Below, piece after piece: positions 1-6,287 of a stretch of DNA of 18,491 nt. The DNA is taken from the NCBI GenBank assembly GCA_015067375.1, contig SVMQ01000012.1, positions 1-18,491 on the forward strand. The letters are read 5' to 3'. The position numbers were made by a program, and so were the translations under genes. The DNA comes from Oscillospiraceae bacterium. Its GTDB lineage: Bacteria; Bacillota; Clostridia; Oscillospirales; Ruminococcaceae. How positions within the stretch are numbered: the first letter of the stretch is position 1; each line of letters opens with the position of its first letter. The notes beneath the pieces were generated by a model. That model saw only the letters and a program-made list of their open reading frames with translations, was not told where the DNA came from and ran no database searches.

Positions 1-216
1 GGAGTGTCGGCAAAGCTCCAGAAAGCACTGCTCGATATCGCACCGCGACAGCGGCGGTGAGCATACGATGCTCCTGCCTGCTATCGTAACAGCGACCGCT
101 GGTCTGCCTGCACGCAGCCGCACCTCTGCAAGCTCGCGGTGTGTTATGCCATCGGGAAGTCGTATCAGCTGCTCTGCCGTTTTAAGCGGAAGCTCCGCAG
201 TCCTTGCTTTTATCAT
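1..216 (-). CDS. spoIIIAA: Stage III sporulation protein AA, N-terminal part (cut by window edge)
   Basis: The 72 visible residues begin at an ATG (216-214) preceded by AAAGGAGGA on the minus strand, and the frame stays open to base 1. A hydrophobic LP...I stretch is followed by LAEVRLRAGRP, which matches the 'EIRLRxGRP' core near the start of SpoIIIAA. The last visible residues, ELCRHS, fit the segment that leads into the ATPase domain. In the family this is the secretion-type ATPase of the SpoIIIA-SpoIIQ channel between mother cell and forespore. Only the N-terminus is present, so the Walker motifs cannot be checked. The rest of a spoIIIA operon would lie to the left. The call rests on one motif region, length and position relative to the yqhY-nusB block, so it is good but not certain. 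Confidence 0.72.
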   Translation of the reverse strand, partial: MIKARTAELPLKTAEQLIRLPDGITHRELAEVRLRAGRPAVAVTIAGRSIVCSPPLSRCDIEQCFLELCRHS

Positions 217-245
217 GAAGTCCTCCTTTGCTGATGCTTTGTACA

Positions 246-253
246 AATGTATG
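246..253 (-). promoter_or_regulatory. Candidate sigma-E -10 element for spoIIIAA
   Basis: On the minus strand this reads CATACATT, close to the sigma-E -10 consensus CATACAnT, and lies 30 nt upstream of the spoIIIAA start. spoIIIA operons are sigma-E dependent in Bacillus. No convincing sigma-E -35 is seen 13-15 nt upstream, so this is only a candidate. Confidence 0.3.
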
Positions 254-523
254 TGCAACTTGTCCTTTTTAGAACGTATCGTACAGATCCGTGCTATATT
301 ATATATAATATGTATGTTCTGATTACAAAAAAGCGCGAAGCTTATTCCACAGTTTTGTAACAAGTGACAAATGTTCGTGAAACTTACGAATAATTACATA
401 GACATAACAAACAAAAAAATTGATCTGCTGTTTGGGTTTTATTGCTTTTTTACGAAAACAAGGGGTGTGATTAGTGAAAATTGCTAGTTTTGCTATGGAT
501 GGTTGAAAAAAAGACGATATCAT
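254..523. other. Intergenic stretch with no supported gene
   Basis: AT-rich DNA between spoIIIAA and the promoter of the small lipoprotein. A 66-codon minus-strand frame (323-523) has no ribosome site and no recognisable product, so I do not call it. A weak dyad TTCGT...ACGAA (374-378 with 386-390) can form a small hairpin. No tRNA, repeat array or origin signature is seen. Confidence 0.6.
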
Positions 524-543
524 GACAAAAGTCTTGTTTTGTC
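524..543. promoter_or_regulatory. Inverted repeat upstream of -35, possible regulator site
   Basis: GACAAAA (524-530) and TTTTGTC (537-543) form a perfect 7-bp inverted repeat with a 6-nt spacer. It ends 10 bp before the -35 box of the next promoter, which is a normal place for an activator site. No regulator can be named from the sequence. Confidence 0.35.
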
Positions 544-553
544 CGAAATTCGC

Positions 554-582
554 TTGACATTTAATATCTTATCTGCTATAAT
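554..582 (+). promoter_or_regulatory. Consensus sigma-A promoter of the small lipoprotein gene
   Basis: TTGACA (554-559) and TATAAT (577-582) are separated by 17 bp, a perfect housekeeping promoter. Upstream DNA is AT-rich. Transcription would start near 589, giving an untranslated leader of about 70 nt before the ATG at 660. Confidence 0.88.
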
Positions 583-593
583 TCATTTTGGTT

Positions 594-613
594 GGCGGGA
601 GGAAACTCACGCC
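594..613 (+). promoter_or_regulatory. Stem-loop at the predicted 5' end of the mRNA
   Basis: GGCG (594-597) pairs with CGCC (610-613), and GAG (599-601) with CTC (606-608), leaving a G/A mismatch and a GAAA tetraloop (602-605). It starts about 5 nt after the predicted transcript start and lies well upstream of the ribosome site. That is the geometry of a 5' mRNA-stabilising hairpin; the role is inferred. Confidence 0.5.
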
Positions 614-659
614 GGAATGTTTACAAATAATTTTTTAAATGACAAAGGAGATTACTATT

Positions 660-851
660 ATGAAGAAGATTCTTGCTATTGCTATGATCGCTGCTATGGC
701 ACTCGCTTGCACCGCTTGTGGTGACAAGGCTGCTGACAACTCCGGCGCTGCTACATCCGAGGCTTCTGACGCTTCCGTTGCTGATGCTTCCGATGCTTCT
801 GCTGCTGACGCTTCTACTGCTACAACAGCTGAGGCTTCTGTTGCTGAGTAA
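660..851 (+). CDS. Small Ala/Ser/Asp-rich lipoprotein of unknown function
   Basis: A 63-residue protein starting at the ATG at 660, set by AAAGGAG at 643-649; the in-frame ATG at 639 lies before this site and is not used. Residues 1-16 are a signal peptide (KK then a hydrophobic core). Two cysteines, C17 and C20, could be the lipidated residue (ALAC or CTAC). From about residue 21 the chain is low complexity, built from Ala, Ser, Asp, Thr and Glu with recurring ASDAS/ADAS units, with no positive charge after K23. It would be an acidic, probably disordered tail anchored to the membrane. Codons are mostly T-ending (GCT, TCT) or GAC/GAG, unlike the GCG/GCA-rich neighbours, which suggests high expression. 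The gene stands alone between a consensus promoter and twin terminators. I recognise no family. Confidence 0.8.
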   Translation: MKKILAIAMIAAMALACTACGDKAADNSGAATSEASDASVADASDASAADASTATTAEASVAE

Positions 852-866
852 TTCACGCAAACGATC

Positions 867-903
867 ATCCCCCATGGTTTTCATGGGGGATATTTGTTTT
901 TTC
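867..903 (+). terminator. Intrinsic terminator, strong
   Basis: ATCCCCCATG (867-876) pairs perfectly with CATGGGGGAT (882-891) around a 5-nt loop and is followed by a T-rich run (892-902). It lies 15 nt after the stop codon of the small lipoprotein. Confidence 0.9.
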
Positions 904-920
904 AGAGCTTTTTATAGCGC

Positions 921-953
921 AAGCCCCGAATGTATGTTTCGGGGTTTGTTTTA
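921..953 (+). terminator. Second intrinsic terminator in tandem
   Basis: AAGCCCCGAA (921-930) pairs with TTCGGGGTTT (938-947, one G-T pair) across a 7-nt loop, followed by GTTTTATT. It is a back-up to the stronger terminator just upstream. Confidence 0.75.
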
Positions 954-1006
954 TTGGGAATTTTGCCTATATTTTTATGCAATATATACAAAAATCATGT
1001 TTGATA

Positions 1007-1035
1007 TTGAAATTAATTGTATTGTATGCTATACT
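1007..1035 (+). promoter_or_regulatory. Sigma-A promoter of fruK-ptsI
   Basis: TTGAAA (1007-1012) and TATACT (1030-1035) are 17 bp apart, with a TG just upstream of the -10 (1027-1028). Transcription would begin near 1042, about 26 nt before the fruK start. Confidence 0.75.
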
Positions 1036-1045
1036 GTTAGTATAG
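1029..1045. promoter_or_regulatory. Perfect dyad over the fruK -10, likely operator
   Basis: CTATACT (1029-1035) and AGTATAG (1039-1045) form a perfect inverted repeat with a 3-nt spacer. It covers the -10 and the start site, where a bound repressor would block transcription. No regulator gene lies beside it, so the protein is unknown. Confidence 0.5.
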
Positions 1046-1067
1046 ATTATTTATTGTGGAGGCTTGC

Positions 1068-1964
1068 ATGGTCTATACGGTTACTTTCAACCCTGCAGTG
1101 GACTACGTTGTCCGCTGTGATGAGGTCAGGAAAGGCGCGGTGAACCGCACTGAAAGCGAGTTCTTCTGCTTTGGCGGCAAGGGTATAAATGTATCTCAGG
1201 TGCTGTCACAGCTTGATACGGACACGCGAGCGCTCGGGTTCGTTGCAGGTTTTACGGGTGCAGCTATCGAGCAGGGACTGGCGGAGCTTGGCATACAGAC
1301 CGACTTCGTGCATATAGAGCAGGGCTTCTCGCGCATCAATGTGAAGATAAAGGCGGCTGAAGAGACCGAGATAAACGGGCAGGGGCCTGTTATAGAGGAG
1401 CGGCATCTGGCTCAGCTCTATGAAAAGCTGGACGGCATTGCCGAGGGCGATACGCTGGTGCTGGCAGGAAGTGTGCCGAAGTCTATGCCCTCGGATATTT
1501 ACGAGCGCATACTGGCACGCCTGTCTGACAGGGGCATACGCACGGTGGTGGACGCATCGGGCGCGCTGCTGACGAATGTGCTGAAGTATCATCCGTGGCT
1601 GATAAAGCCAAATTCGCATGAGCTGTCCGAGATATTCGGCAGGGAGCTTACAACGGCTGACGAGATAGCCGAGTATGCTGAAAAGCTTCGCGAGATGGGC
1701 GCGCGCAATGTGCTGGTGTCTATGGCCGGCGACGGCGCACTGCTGGTGGATGAGAGCGGCGAGCGGCACTGTTGCGGCGTATGCAGCGGAGTTGTGAAGA
1801 ACTCCGTCGGTGCAGGCGACTCTATGGTGGCAGGCTTTGTTGCAGGCTTTGACAAGGGCAGCGAATACGCGCTGAAGCTTGGCACGGCTTGCGGCGGCGC
1901 AACGGCTTTTTCTGACGGGCTTGCGCAGCGCGAGGAGATATACAGGCTGCTGGAGCAGCTTTGA
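1068..1964 (+). CDS. fruK: 1-phosphofructokinase (PfkB family hexose-phosphate kinase)
   Basis: A 298-residue PfkB-family kinase, the usual length. The N-terminal motif TFNPAVD (residues 6-12) marks the 1-phosphofructokinase/tagatose-6-phosphate kinase group. GGKGINVS (36-43) is the first PfkB signature, and SVGAGDSMVAGF contains the second, with D251 as the expected catalytic base. The reaction would be ATP-dependent phosphorylation of fructose-1-phosphate to fructose-1,6-bisphosphate in the cytosol, feeding PTS-imported fructose into glycolysis. The ATG at 1068 is chosen because GGAGG (1058-1062) sits 5 nt upstream; a GTG at 1056 overlaps that site. ptsI follows after 31 nt, so the two are probably co-transcribed. 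No fructose permease is adjacent, so tagatose-6-phosphate remains possible as substrate. Confidence 0.82.
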   Translation: MVYTVTFNPAVDYVVRCDEVRKGAVNRTESEFFCFGGKGINVSQVLSQLDTDTRALGFVAGFTGAAIEQGLAELGIQTDFVHIEQGFSRINVKIKAAEETEINGQGPVIEERHLAQLYEKLDGIAEGDTLVLAGSVPKSMPSDIYERILARLSDRGIRTVVDASGALLTNVLKYHPWLIKPNSHELSEIFGRELTTADEIAEYAEKLREMGARNVLVSMAGDGALLVDESGERHCCGVCSGVVKNSVGAGDSMVAGFVAGFDKGSEYALKLGTACGGATAFSDGLAQREEIYRLLEQL

Positions 1965-1995
1965 CAACGCAATTCATTAACAGGAGGTGCGTATT

Positions 1996-3666
1996 ATGAT
2001 GAAGATCATACAAGGTAAGGGCGTTTCGAGCGGAATCGCACTTGGACGGGTGCGGATGTATATCCGCGATGAGATCAACGTAATGCGTATCAATATAGAC
2101 AATCCCGACGCGGAATACGAGCGCTACAACGCCGCGCGTCTGGAGGCGATGGCACAGCTCAATGCGCTGTACAAGAATGCGCTGACCGAGATGGGCGAGA
2201 ACAACGCGATGATCTTCGGTGTACATTGCATGATGCTTGAGGATCCCGATTACAACAACTCCGTCGAGGGTATCATCCGCAGGCAGAGCGTCAATGCGGA
2301 GTATGCGGTGGCTGCTACGGCTGACAACTTTGCGAGGATGTTCGCGGTGATGGAGGATGACTATCTGCGCGAGCGCGCTTCGGATGTGCGCGATATCTCG
2401 CGGCGCGTGCTCAAGTGCCTTATGCACAAGCAGGTGCAGCAGATGGACGCGAATGACAGCTGTGTTATCTGTGCGCAGGATCTTGCGCCGTCGGAAACAG
2501 TTCAGTTCGACAAGAAAAAGGTGCTGGCATTCTGCACGGCGAGAGGCTCGTCTACATCGCACACCGCGATACTCGCGCGCACGCTGGGCATCCCGGCGGT
2601 CACGGGAATCGGTGATGAGCTTGCGGAGCTGCGCGACGGCGACGCTATCATAGTTGACGGCGGCACAGGCAGGCTGTATATCAATCCCGACGAGCTGACC
2701 TACAGGGAGATGCTGCACAAGCTGGAGTGCGCGAAGCACCGCACCGCTTATCTCAGCACGCTGCGCGGACATGACAACATCACACAGGACGGACACCGCG
2801 TCAATCTGTATGCGAACGTCAGCAGTCTGGAGGATGTTGCGATAGCGCTGGATAACGACTGCGGCGGCATAGGTCTGTTCAGGAGCGAGTTCTTGTATCT
2901 TGACAGGGGCGAGGCACCCACGGAGGAACAGCAGTTCCTTATCTACAGGCAGATACTGGAGCGCATGGAGGGCAAGCGCGTCGTTATACGCACTCTCGAT
3001 ATCGGCGCTGACAAGCAGTACGGCTGCTTTACGCTGGCGAAGGAGGAGAATCCCGCGCTCGGTCTGCGCGGAATACGCTTCTGTCTGGCTAATCCGATGC
3101 TGTTCAAAACGCAGCTGCGCGCGCTGTTCAGGGCTTCGGCGTATGGCTGGCTCGCAATAATGTTCCCGATGATAATCTCCGTTGAGGAGATACGCAGGAT
3201 AAAGGAGATCATCACTGATGTCAAGGATGAGCTTCGCAGAGAGCATCTGCCGTTCCGTGAGGACGTGGAGCTTGGCGTGATGATAGAAACCCCTGCGGCG
3301 GTGATGATAAGCGATCTGCTTGCAAAAGAGGTGGACTTTTTCAGCGTAGGCTCAAACGATCTCACACAGTACACGCTTGCGGTAGACAGGCAGAATCCCG
3401 AAGTGGAGCAATACAGCGATCCGCGTCATGTTGCGCTGCTGCGTATGATACGAATCACCTGTGAGAATGCGCACAAGGTCGGCGCTTGGGTCGGCATCTG
3501 CGGCGAGGTCGGTGCGGATGAGGAGCTTACAGAGGCGTTCCTTGCGATGGGCGTGGATGAGCTTTCTGTAACGCCTACGGAGATACTGCCGCTTCGTGAG
3601 AAGATACGCGGTCTTGATCTCAGCAGGAGAGAGAAGATACTTTCGGCGATCGGCGTGGCATGGTGA
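1996..3666 (+). CDS. ptsI: PTS Enzyme I (phosphoenolpyruvate-protein phosphotransferase)
   Basis: A 556-residue cytosolic enzyme that takes phosphate from phosphoenolpyruvate and passes it to HPr, the first step of PTS sugar uptake. The phospho-accepting histidine is H189 in GSSTSHTAILAR, and the PEP-domain cysteine is C502 in GICGEVGAD; both fall at the same numbers as in E. coli EI. Other family motifs present are GIGLFRSEFLY, RTLDIGADK, EENPALGLRGIR and IMFPMI. Slightly shorter than the usual 570-575 residues, but both ends look complete. AGGAGG at 1982-1987 is 8 nt before the ATG at 1996; an ATG at 1999 is also possible. It is preceded by fruK and followed, without an obvious terminator, by another promoter. 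No HPr or EII gene is in the window. Confidence 0.95.
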   Translation: MMKIIQGKGVSSGIALGRVRMYIRDEINVMRINIDNPDAEYERYNAARLEAMAQLNALYKNALTEMGENNAMIFGVHCMMLEDPDYNNSVEGIIRRQSVNAEYAVAATADNFARMFAVMEDDYLRERASDVRDISRRVLKCLMHKQVQQMDANDSCVICAQDLAPSETVQFDKKKVLAFCTARGSSTSHTAILARTLGIPAVTGIGDELAELRDGDAIIVDGGTGRLYINPDELTYREMLHKLECAKHRTAYLSTLRGHDNITQDGHRVNLYANVSSLEDVAIALDNDCGGIGLFRSEFLYLDRGEAPTEEQQFLIYRQILERMEGKRVVIRTLDIGADKQYGCFTLAKEENPALGLRGIRFCLANPMLFKTQLRALFRASAYGWLAIMFPMIISVEEIRRIKEIITDVKDELRREHLPFREDVELGVMIETPAAVMISDLLAKEVDFFSVGSNDLTQYTLAVDRQNPEVEQYSDPRHVALLRMIRITCENAHKVGAWVGICGEVGADEELTEAFLAMGVDELSVTPTEILPLREKIRGLDLSRREKILSAIGVAW

Positions 3667-3669
3667 TAC

Positions 3670-3698
3670 TTGACAAAAGGCTGACAAGGGTATATAAT
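3670..3698 (+). promoter_or_regulatory. Sigma-A promoter of the 209-residue lipoprotein gene
   Basis: TTGACA (3670-3675) and TATAAT (3693-3698) with a 17-bp spacer, beginning 4 nt after the ptsI stop. An imperfect dyad TTGCTAT/ATGGCAA (3704-3719) overlaps the expected start site and could be an operator. Confidence 0.87.
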
Positions 3699-3742
3699 AA
3701 TAGTTGCTATTTATGGCAATATGATCTTGGAGGTAGATTGAA

Positions 3743-4372
3743 ATGAAATTAAGGATCAAGGCGCTGCTTGCTGCAGCGGTCATGGCAGCAGGCTGTATAT
3801 TCTGCACAGGATGTAATCCGATGCTCCTTGCAATGATCGGCAGTGCTGTCGTTGTTCCCACAAGCATGGGTGTTGTGACGGATTCGCGTATCACGTCGGC
3901 AGACCAGACCGCCGCACAGATAAGAAACAACACCACAAGCTATCTTACAAAGCTGAATTCAAAAGGTATCACTATGACAAATGACTACGATTTCACGCTG
4001 GTCATTGAGATCGATGAGTCGGGAAGATGGGCGTTATACGGCGGCAGCTATGGCGACTGGTTGGATTCTACCAATCACTGGGGTACTGATTCCTCTTATG
4101 ACACTGATAAAGAAAATTATTACACTGCTTACATGAGAGATATGCTGGCAGATCTTACTAACGCTTATGCAGAGGTGCATTTCTCAAACGGCAAGTGCAT
4201 CGGCGTATCTGTTATCCCAGGTCAGACATCCTGCGGCAATGTTACTATGCCTTCGCTCAGTGACTTCAAGGGTACGACTACTAGTGCATTTTCGGAAAAG
4301 TCCGGACAGTCGGGCGATACTATCGTTGGTACAGCGCCTAAGCTCGATGTAGGCGGCTATTATTACTACTGA
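3743..4372 (+). CDS. Lipoprotein of unknown function
   Basis: A 209-residue secreted protein. GGAGG (3729-3733) precedes the ATG at 3743. Residues 1-24 form a signal peptide with cysteines at C18, C21 and C24; the lipidation site is probably C18 (MAAGC) or C24 (CTGC). The mature part has a short hydrophobic stretch (residues 26-45, LLAMIGSAVVV), then a soluble region with YDFTLVIEIDESGRWALYGGSYGDW (split here: YDFTLVIEID at about 81-90, then a Gly/Tyr/Trp-rich segment), a possible beta-strand-rich domain with C152 and C163 that might pair, and a Ser/Thr/Gly-rich C-terminus ending in GGYYYY. I do not recognise a family. It has its own promoter and is followed 18 nt later by a 40-residue membrane protein, and the two share one terminator. 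Function unknown. Confidence 0.82.
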   Translation: MKLRIKALLAAAVMAAGCIFCTGCNPMLLAMIGSAVVVPTSMGVVTDSRITSADQTAAQIRNNTTSYLTKLNSKGITMTNDYDFTLVIEIDESGRWALYGGSYGDWLDSTNHWGTDSSYDTDKENYYTAYMRDMLADLTNAYAEVHFSNGKCIGVSVIPGQTSCGNVTMPSLSDFKGTTTSAFSEKSGQSGDTIVGTAPKLDVGGYYYY

Positions 4373-4390
4373 TCATAAAAGGAGCAGCGC

Positions 4391-4513
4391 ATGGCTAAAC
4401 GTGATGACCGCAGAAAAGGACAGACAAAGCTCGACAGGGCTATAAAGCGTAACTGGATAATCTGCGCGGTTACTGGCGCGGCTATCGTGGTGCTTATGAT
4501 GATGTCTAAGTAA
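4391..4513 (+). CDS. 40-residue single-span membrane microprotein
   Basis: ATG at 4391 with AAAAGGAG (4377-4383) 7 nt upstream, and a TAA at 4511-4513. The first 21 residues are strongly basic (MAKRDDRRKGQTKL then DRAIKRN); residues 22-38 are hydrophobic (WIICAVTGAA then IVVLMMM) and would span the membrane, leaving SK outside. This is an inside-positive, tail-anchor-like layout. It lies 18 nt after the lipoprotein gene and just before a terminator, so it is the last gene of a two-gene unit. Too small for a family call. The ribosome site, topology and spacing make it likely to be a real gene. Confidence 0.65.
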   Translation: MAKRDDRRKGQTKLDRAIKRNWIICAVTGAAIVVLMMMSK

Positions 4514-4524
4514 ACCGTACATAA

Positions 4525-4553
4525 AAAAGGGCAGGATGTTCCTGCCCTTTTGT
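4525..4553 (+). terminator. Intrinsic terminator after the lipoprotein/microprotein pair
   Basis: GGGCAGG (4529-4535) pairs with CCTGCCC (4541-4547) around ATGTT, flanked by A residues (4523-4528) and TTTTG. It begins 11 nt after the microprotein stop. The flanking A and T runs give some function in both directions. Confidence 0.88.
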
Positions 4554-4620
4554 TATGCGATCTGACGCGATGGGTGTGTTTTCCTCAGGGGAATATCATA
4601 TACTCTCTATGGCATAAATA

Positions 4621-4644
4621 TGGGGCGGAAAATATTCCGCCCCA
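4621..4644 (-). terminator. Hairpin ending the GntR-ABC-CPBP operon
   Basis: TGGGGCGGAA (4621-4630) pairs perfectly with TTCCGCCCCA (4635-4644) with a 4-nt loop. On the minus strand it follows the CPBP stop by 7 nt. The run after it is only moderately T-rich (TATTTATG), so termination may be less efficient than at other sites here. Confidence 0.65.
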
Positions 4645-4651
4645 CTGTTTA

Positions 4652-5581
4652 TTATGTATCTGATCCTGTATCGTTGGAGCTTTTGCGTCTGCACAGAAGT
4701 ATCGCGCTGACTGTGCCTGTAATGAATATCGGTATCAGCATGATAAGCGACATCACTACCAGCGCGTGTTCAGGCATCTCGAGGCTCATCAGCGCCGCCT
4801 CAGAAAACAGCACGCTTGCCATAACACCCATACCGCACTGATTGTTCACGCCATGGCAGATCGCAGCAGGGAATACCGACTTTGTGCGCTCCGCCAGCAG
4901 CGTGAGCAAGCAGTTGTCAAACGTACACATAACGCACATAAGAAGTATTCCGAGCCACGGGAACAGCGGATAATCCAGACCGAAGTTGTGACCCTGCGCT
5001 GTTATGGGCGCGTGCCACAGACCCCATATAACTCCGCCGAGGATGAGTGCGGCAGGCTTTGGCATCAGCTTCAGCAGCTTAGGCATCATGTAGCCGCGCC
5101 AGCCGAACTCCTCACCGAAAAACATCACGATACCCGTCAGTCCGAACGAAGCCATTGCAAGCAGCGTAGGCAGTCCCACAGAGAAGAACTCCTTGTTGAA
5201 CAGGTCAGACAGCTGCACATCGCGCATGAATAACGCGCACATCAGAAAAGCCGCTGCCGTGGCTTCCGCAAGCTTTACTACGACCGCCGCAATGTAATAC
5301 TTCACGTTCTTCCTGTTGAGGTTAAGTCCCAGACGGCAGTCCTTGAAGCCCTCCTTTGTGATAAGTCGGGTCAGTATATTTGCCACAGACGGCGAAAGCA
5401 TACCAAGCATGAGGAACAGGGATACTCCTGCACTAGCGCCTGCTTCGCCTGTGCAGATAGGCTCGCCGTAATGCTCCCTCAGAAAGGGTACTGCAATGAA
5501 TGGCAGTGCTGACAGCGCGCAGAATATGATAAGCCGTATTATCTCGGTCTTTTTGTCCGATCTTTTTGTATCAGCCGTCAT
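4652..5581 (-). CDS. CPBP family intramembrane metalloprotease (CAAX/Abi-like)
   Basis: A 309-residue membrane protein with about eight hydrophobic segments and a basic N-terminus. The CPBP motifs are all present: GEEFGWRGY with E157, E158 and R162; WGLWHAP with H190; and CHGVNN with H243 and N247. The family includes CAAX-type peptidases, bacteriocin-immunity and Abi proteins, with metal held by the Glu and His residues in the membrane. Its start overlaps the upstream permease by 11 nt, so it is translated as the last gene of the ABC operon. In this setting I infer a role in envelope defence or peptide immunity, perhaps cleaving a peptide handled by the transporter; the sequence does not name a substrate. 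Confidence 0.88.
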   Translation of the reverse strand: MTADTKRSDKKTEIIRLIIFCALSALPFIAVPFLREHYGEPICTGEAGASAGVSLFLMLGMLSPSVANILTRLITKEGFKDCRLGLNLNRKNVKYYIAAVVVKLAEATAAAFLMCALFMRDVQLSDLFNKEFFSVGLPTLLAMASFGLTGIVMFFGEEFGWRGYMMPKLLKLMPKPAALILGGVIWGLWHAPITAQGHNFGLDYPLFPWLGILLMCVMCTFDNCLLTLLAERTKSVFPAAICHGVNNQCGMGVMASVLFSEAALMSLEMPEHALVVMSLIMLIPIFITGTVSAILLCRRKSSNDTGSDT

Positions 5582-6287
5582 AGCTCTCGACCCCCTTCAG
5601 ATAAAGCTTTTCGGACAGCCTGCAGGACAGTATGTACGCCGCCAGCGACACCCACGGAAGCAGTCCGATAAACCACAAGCCAAGCTTGCTCATGCCATCG
5701 CCCGTAAAGAAAGCAGCGATATTTTCTACCGCATCATCACTTGTCAGGAACGAGATATCCCCGAAAAGTCCGTAGATGATTGCTGCCAGCACTATGCTCA
5801 TAACGATGCCCATCTTGATGTTGGTACCCTTGTTCACGCCAAAGCGCAGCGAGAACGGAAACTCTATCGAGTTTATCAGAAGCTGTCCCCAGAACAGCAC
5901 GTGCAGCATCATGGCCAGCGAGCTTGCGCCGAGTGCCGCTGCCACACTGTCCACCAGCGACAGCCACGATACCATAACTACATTTGCGATAAGCACGATG
6001 TAATATTTGCTCTGCACCTGTCCCTTTGCCGCTTTAGGTGTGGATGTAACAAAGCCGCACCACTTCACATTCTCGTCCTTGCGTAAAAACTCCGTCTGTA
6101 TAAAACCTACAAAGAAGAAAAGCATGAAGTATATCACAGTAAATATCATCGTCAGCTCCGACATATCCTCGGGGACAGAAGTCGCAGACATAAGCAGTAT
6201 GTATATCGTCATCACCAGAGTAACGCCTGCTGTTGTCCACAGCGCCTTTTTGTGGAGGATAAACTCCTTGTAAAGCAGTCCTGCCAT
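5571..6287 (-). CDS. ABC-2 type transporter permease (second permease)
   Basis: A 238-residue protein with six hydrophobic segments, the typical ABC-2 permease layout. It begins MAGLLYKEFILHKK, where the YKE-x-LxKK start just before the first span is common in small ABC-2 permeases paired with YtrB-like ATPases. Start and stop overlap neighbours: its ATG shares one base with the stop of the first permease (TAATG), and its end overlaps the CPBP gene by 11 nt. It likely pairs with the other permease as a heterodimer around the shared ATPase. No substrate can be read from the sequence. Confidence 0.83.
   Translation of the reverse strand: MAGLLYKEFILHKKALWTTAGVTLVMTIYILLMSATSVPEDMSELTMIFTVIYFMLFFFVGFIQTEFLRKDENVKWCGFVTSTPKAAKGQVQSKYYIVLIANVVMVSWLSLVDSVAAALGASSLAMMLHVLFWGQLLINSIEFPFSLRFGVNKGTNIKMGIVMSIVLAAIIYGLFGDISFLTSDDAVENIAAFFTGDGMSKLGLWFIGLLPWVSLAAYILSCRLSEKLYLKGVESYDG

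Noticed and set aside
330..346. AAGC...GCTT hairpin after an A-run as a terminator
   Set aside because: Only a 4-bp stem with no T-tract on the relevant side, and no gene ends next to it.
339..353. Sequence resembling a DnaA box (TTATTCCACA) near spoIIIAA
   Set aside because: It has one base too many against TTATNCACA, stands alone, and no dnaA, dnaN or repeat cluster is nearby, so it is not evidence of an origin.
323..523. 66-codon minus-strand frame in the left intergenic region
   Set aside because: No ribosome site before its ATG, no signal or domain, and it reads through AT-rich promoter-flank DNA.
1822..3246. Long minus-strand frame (474 codons) opposite ptsI
   Set aside because: It is a shadow of the ptsI codons; composition is His/Arg/Leu-rich with no motif, while the plus frame has complete Enzyme I motifs.
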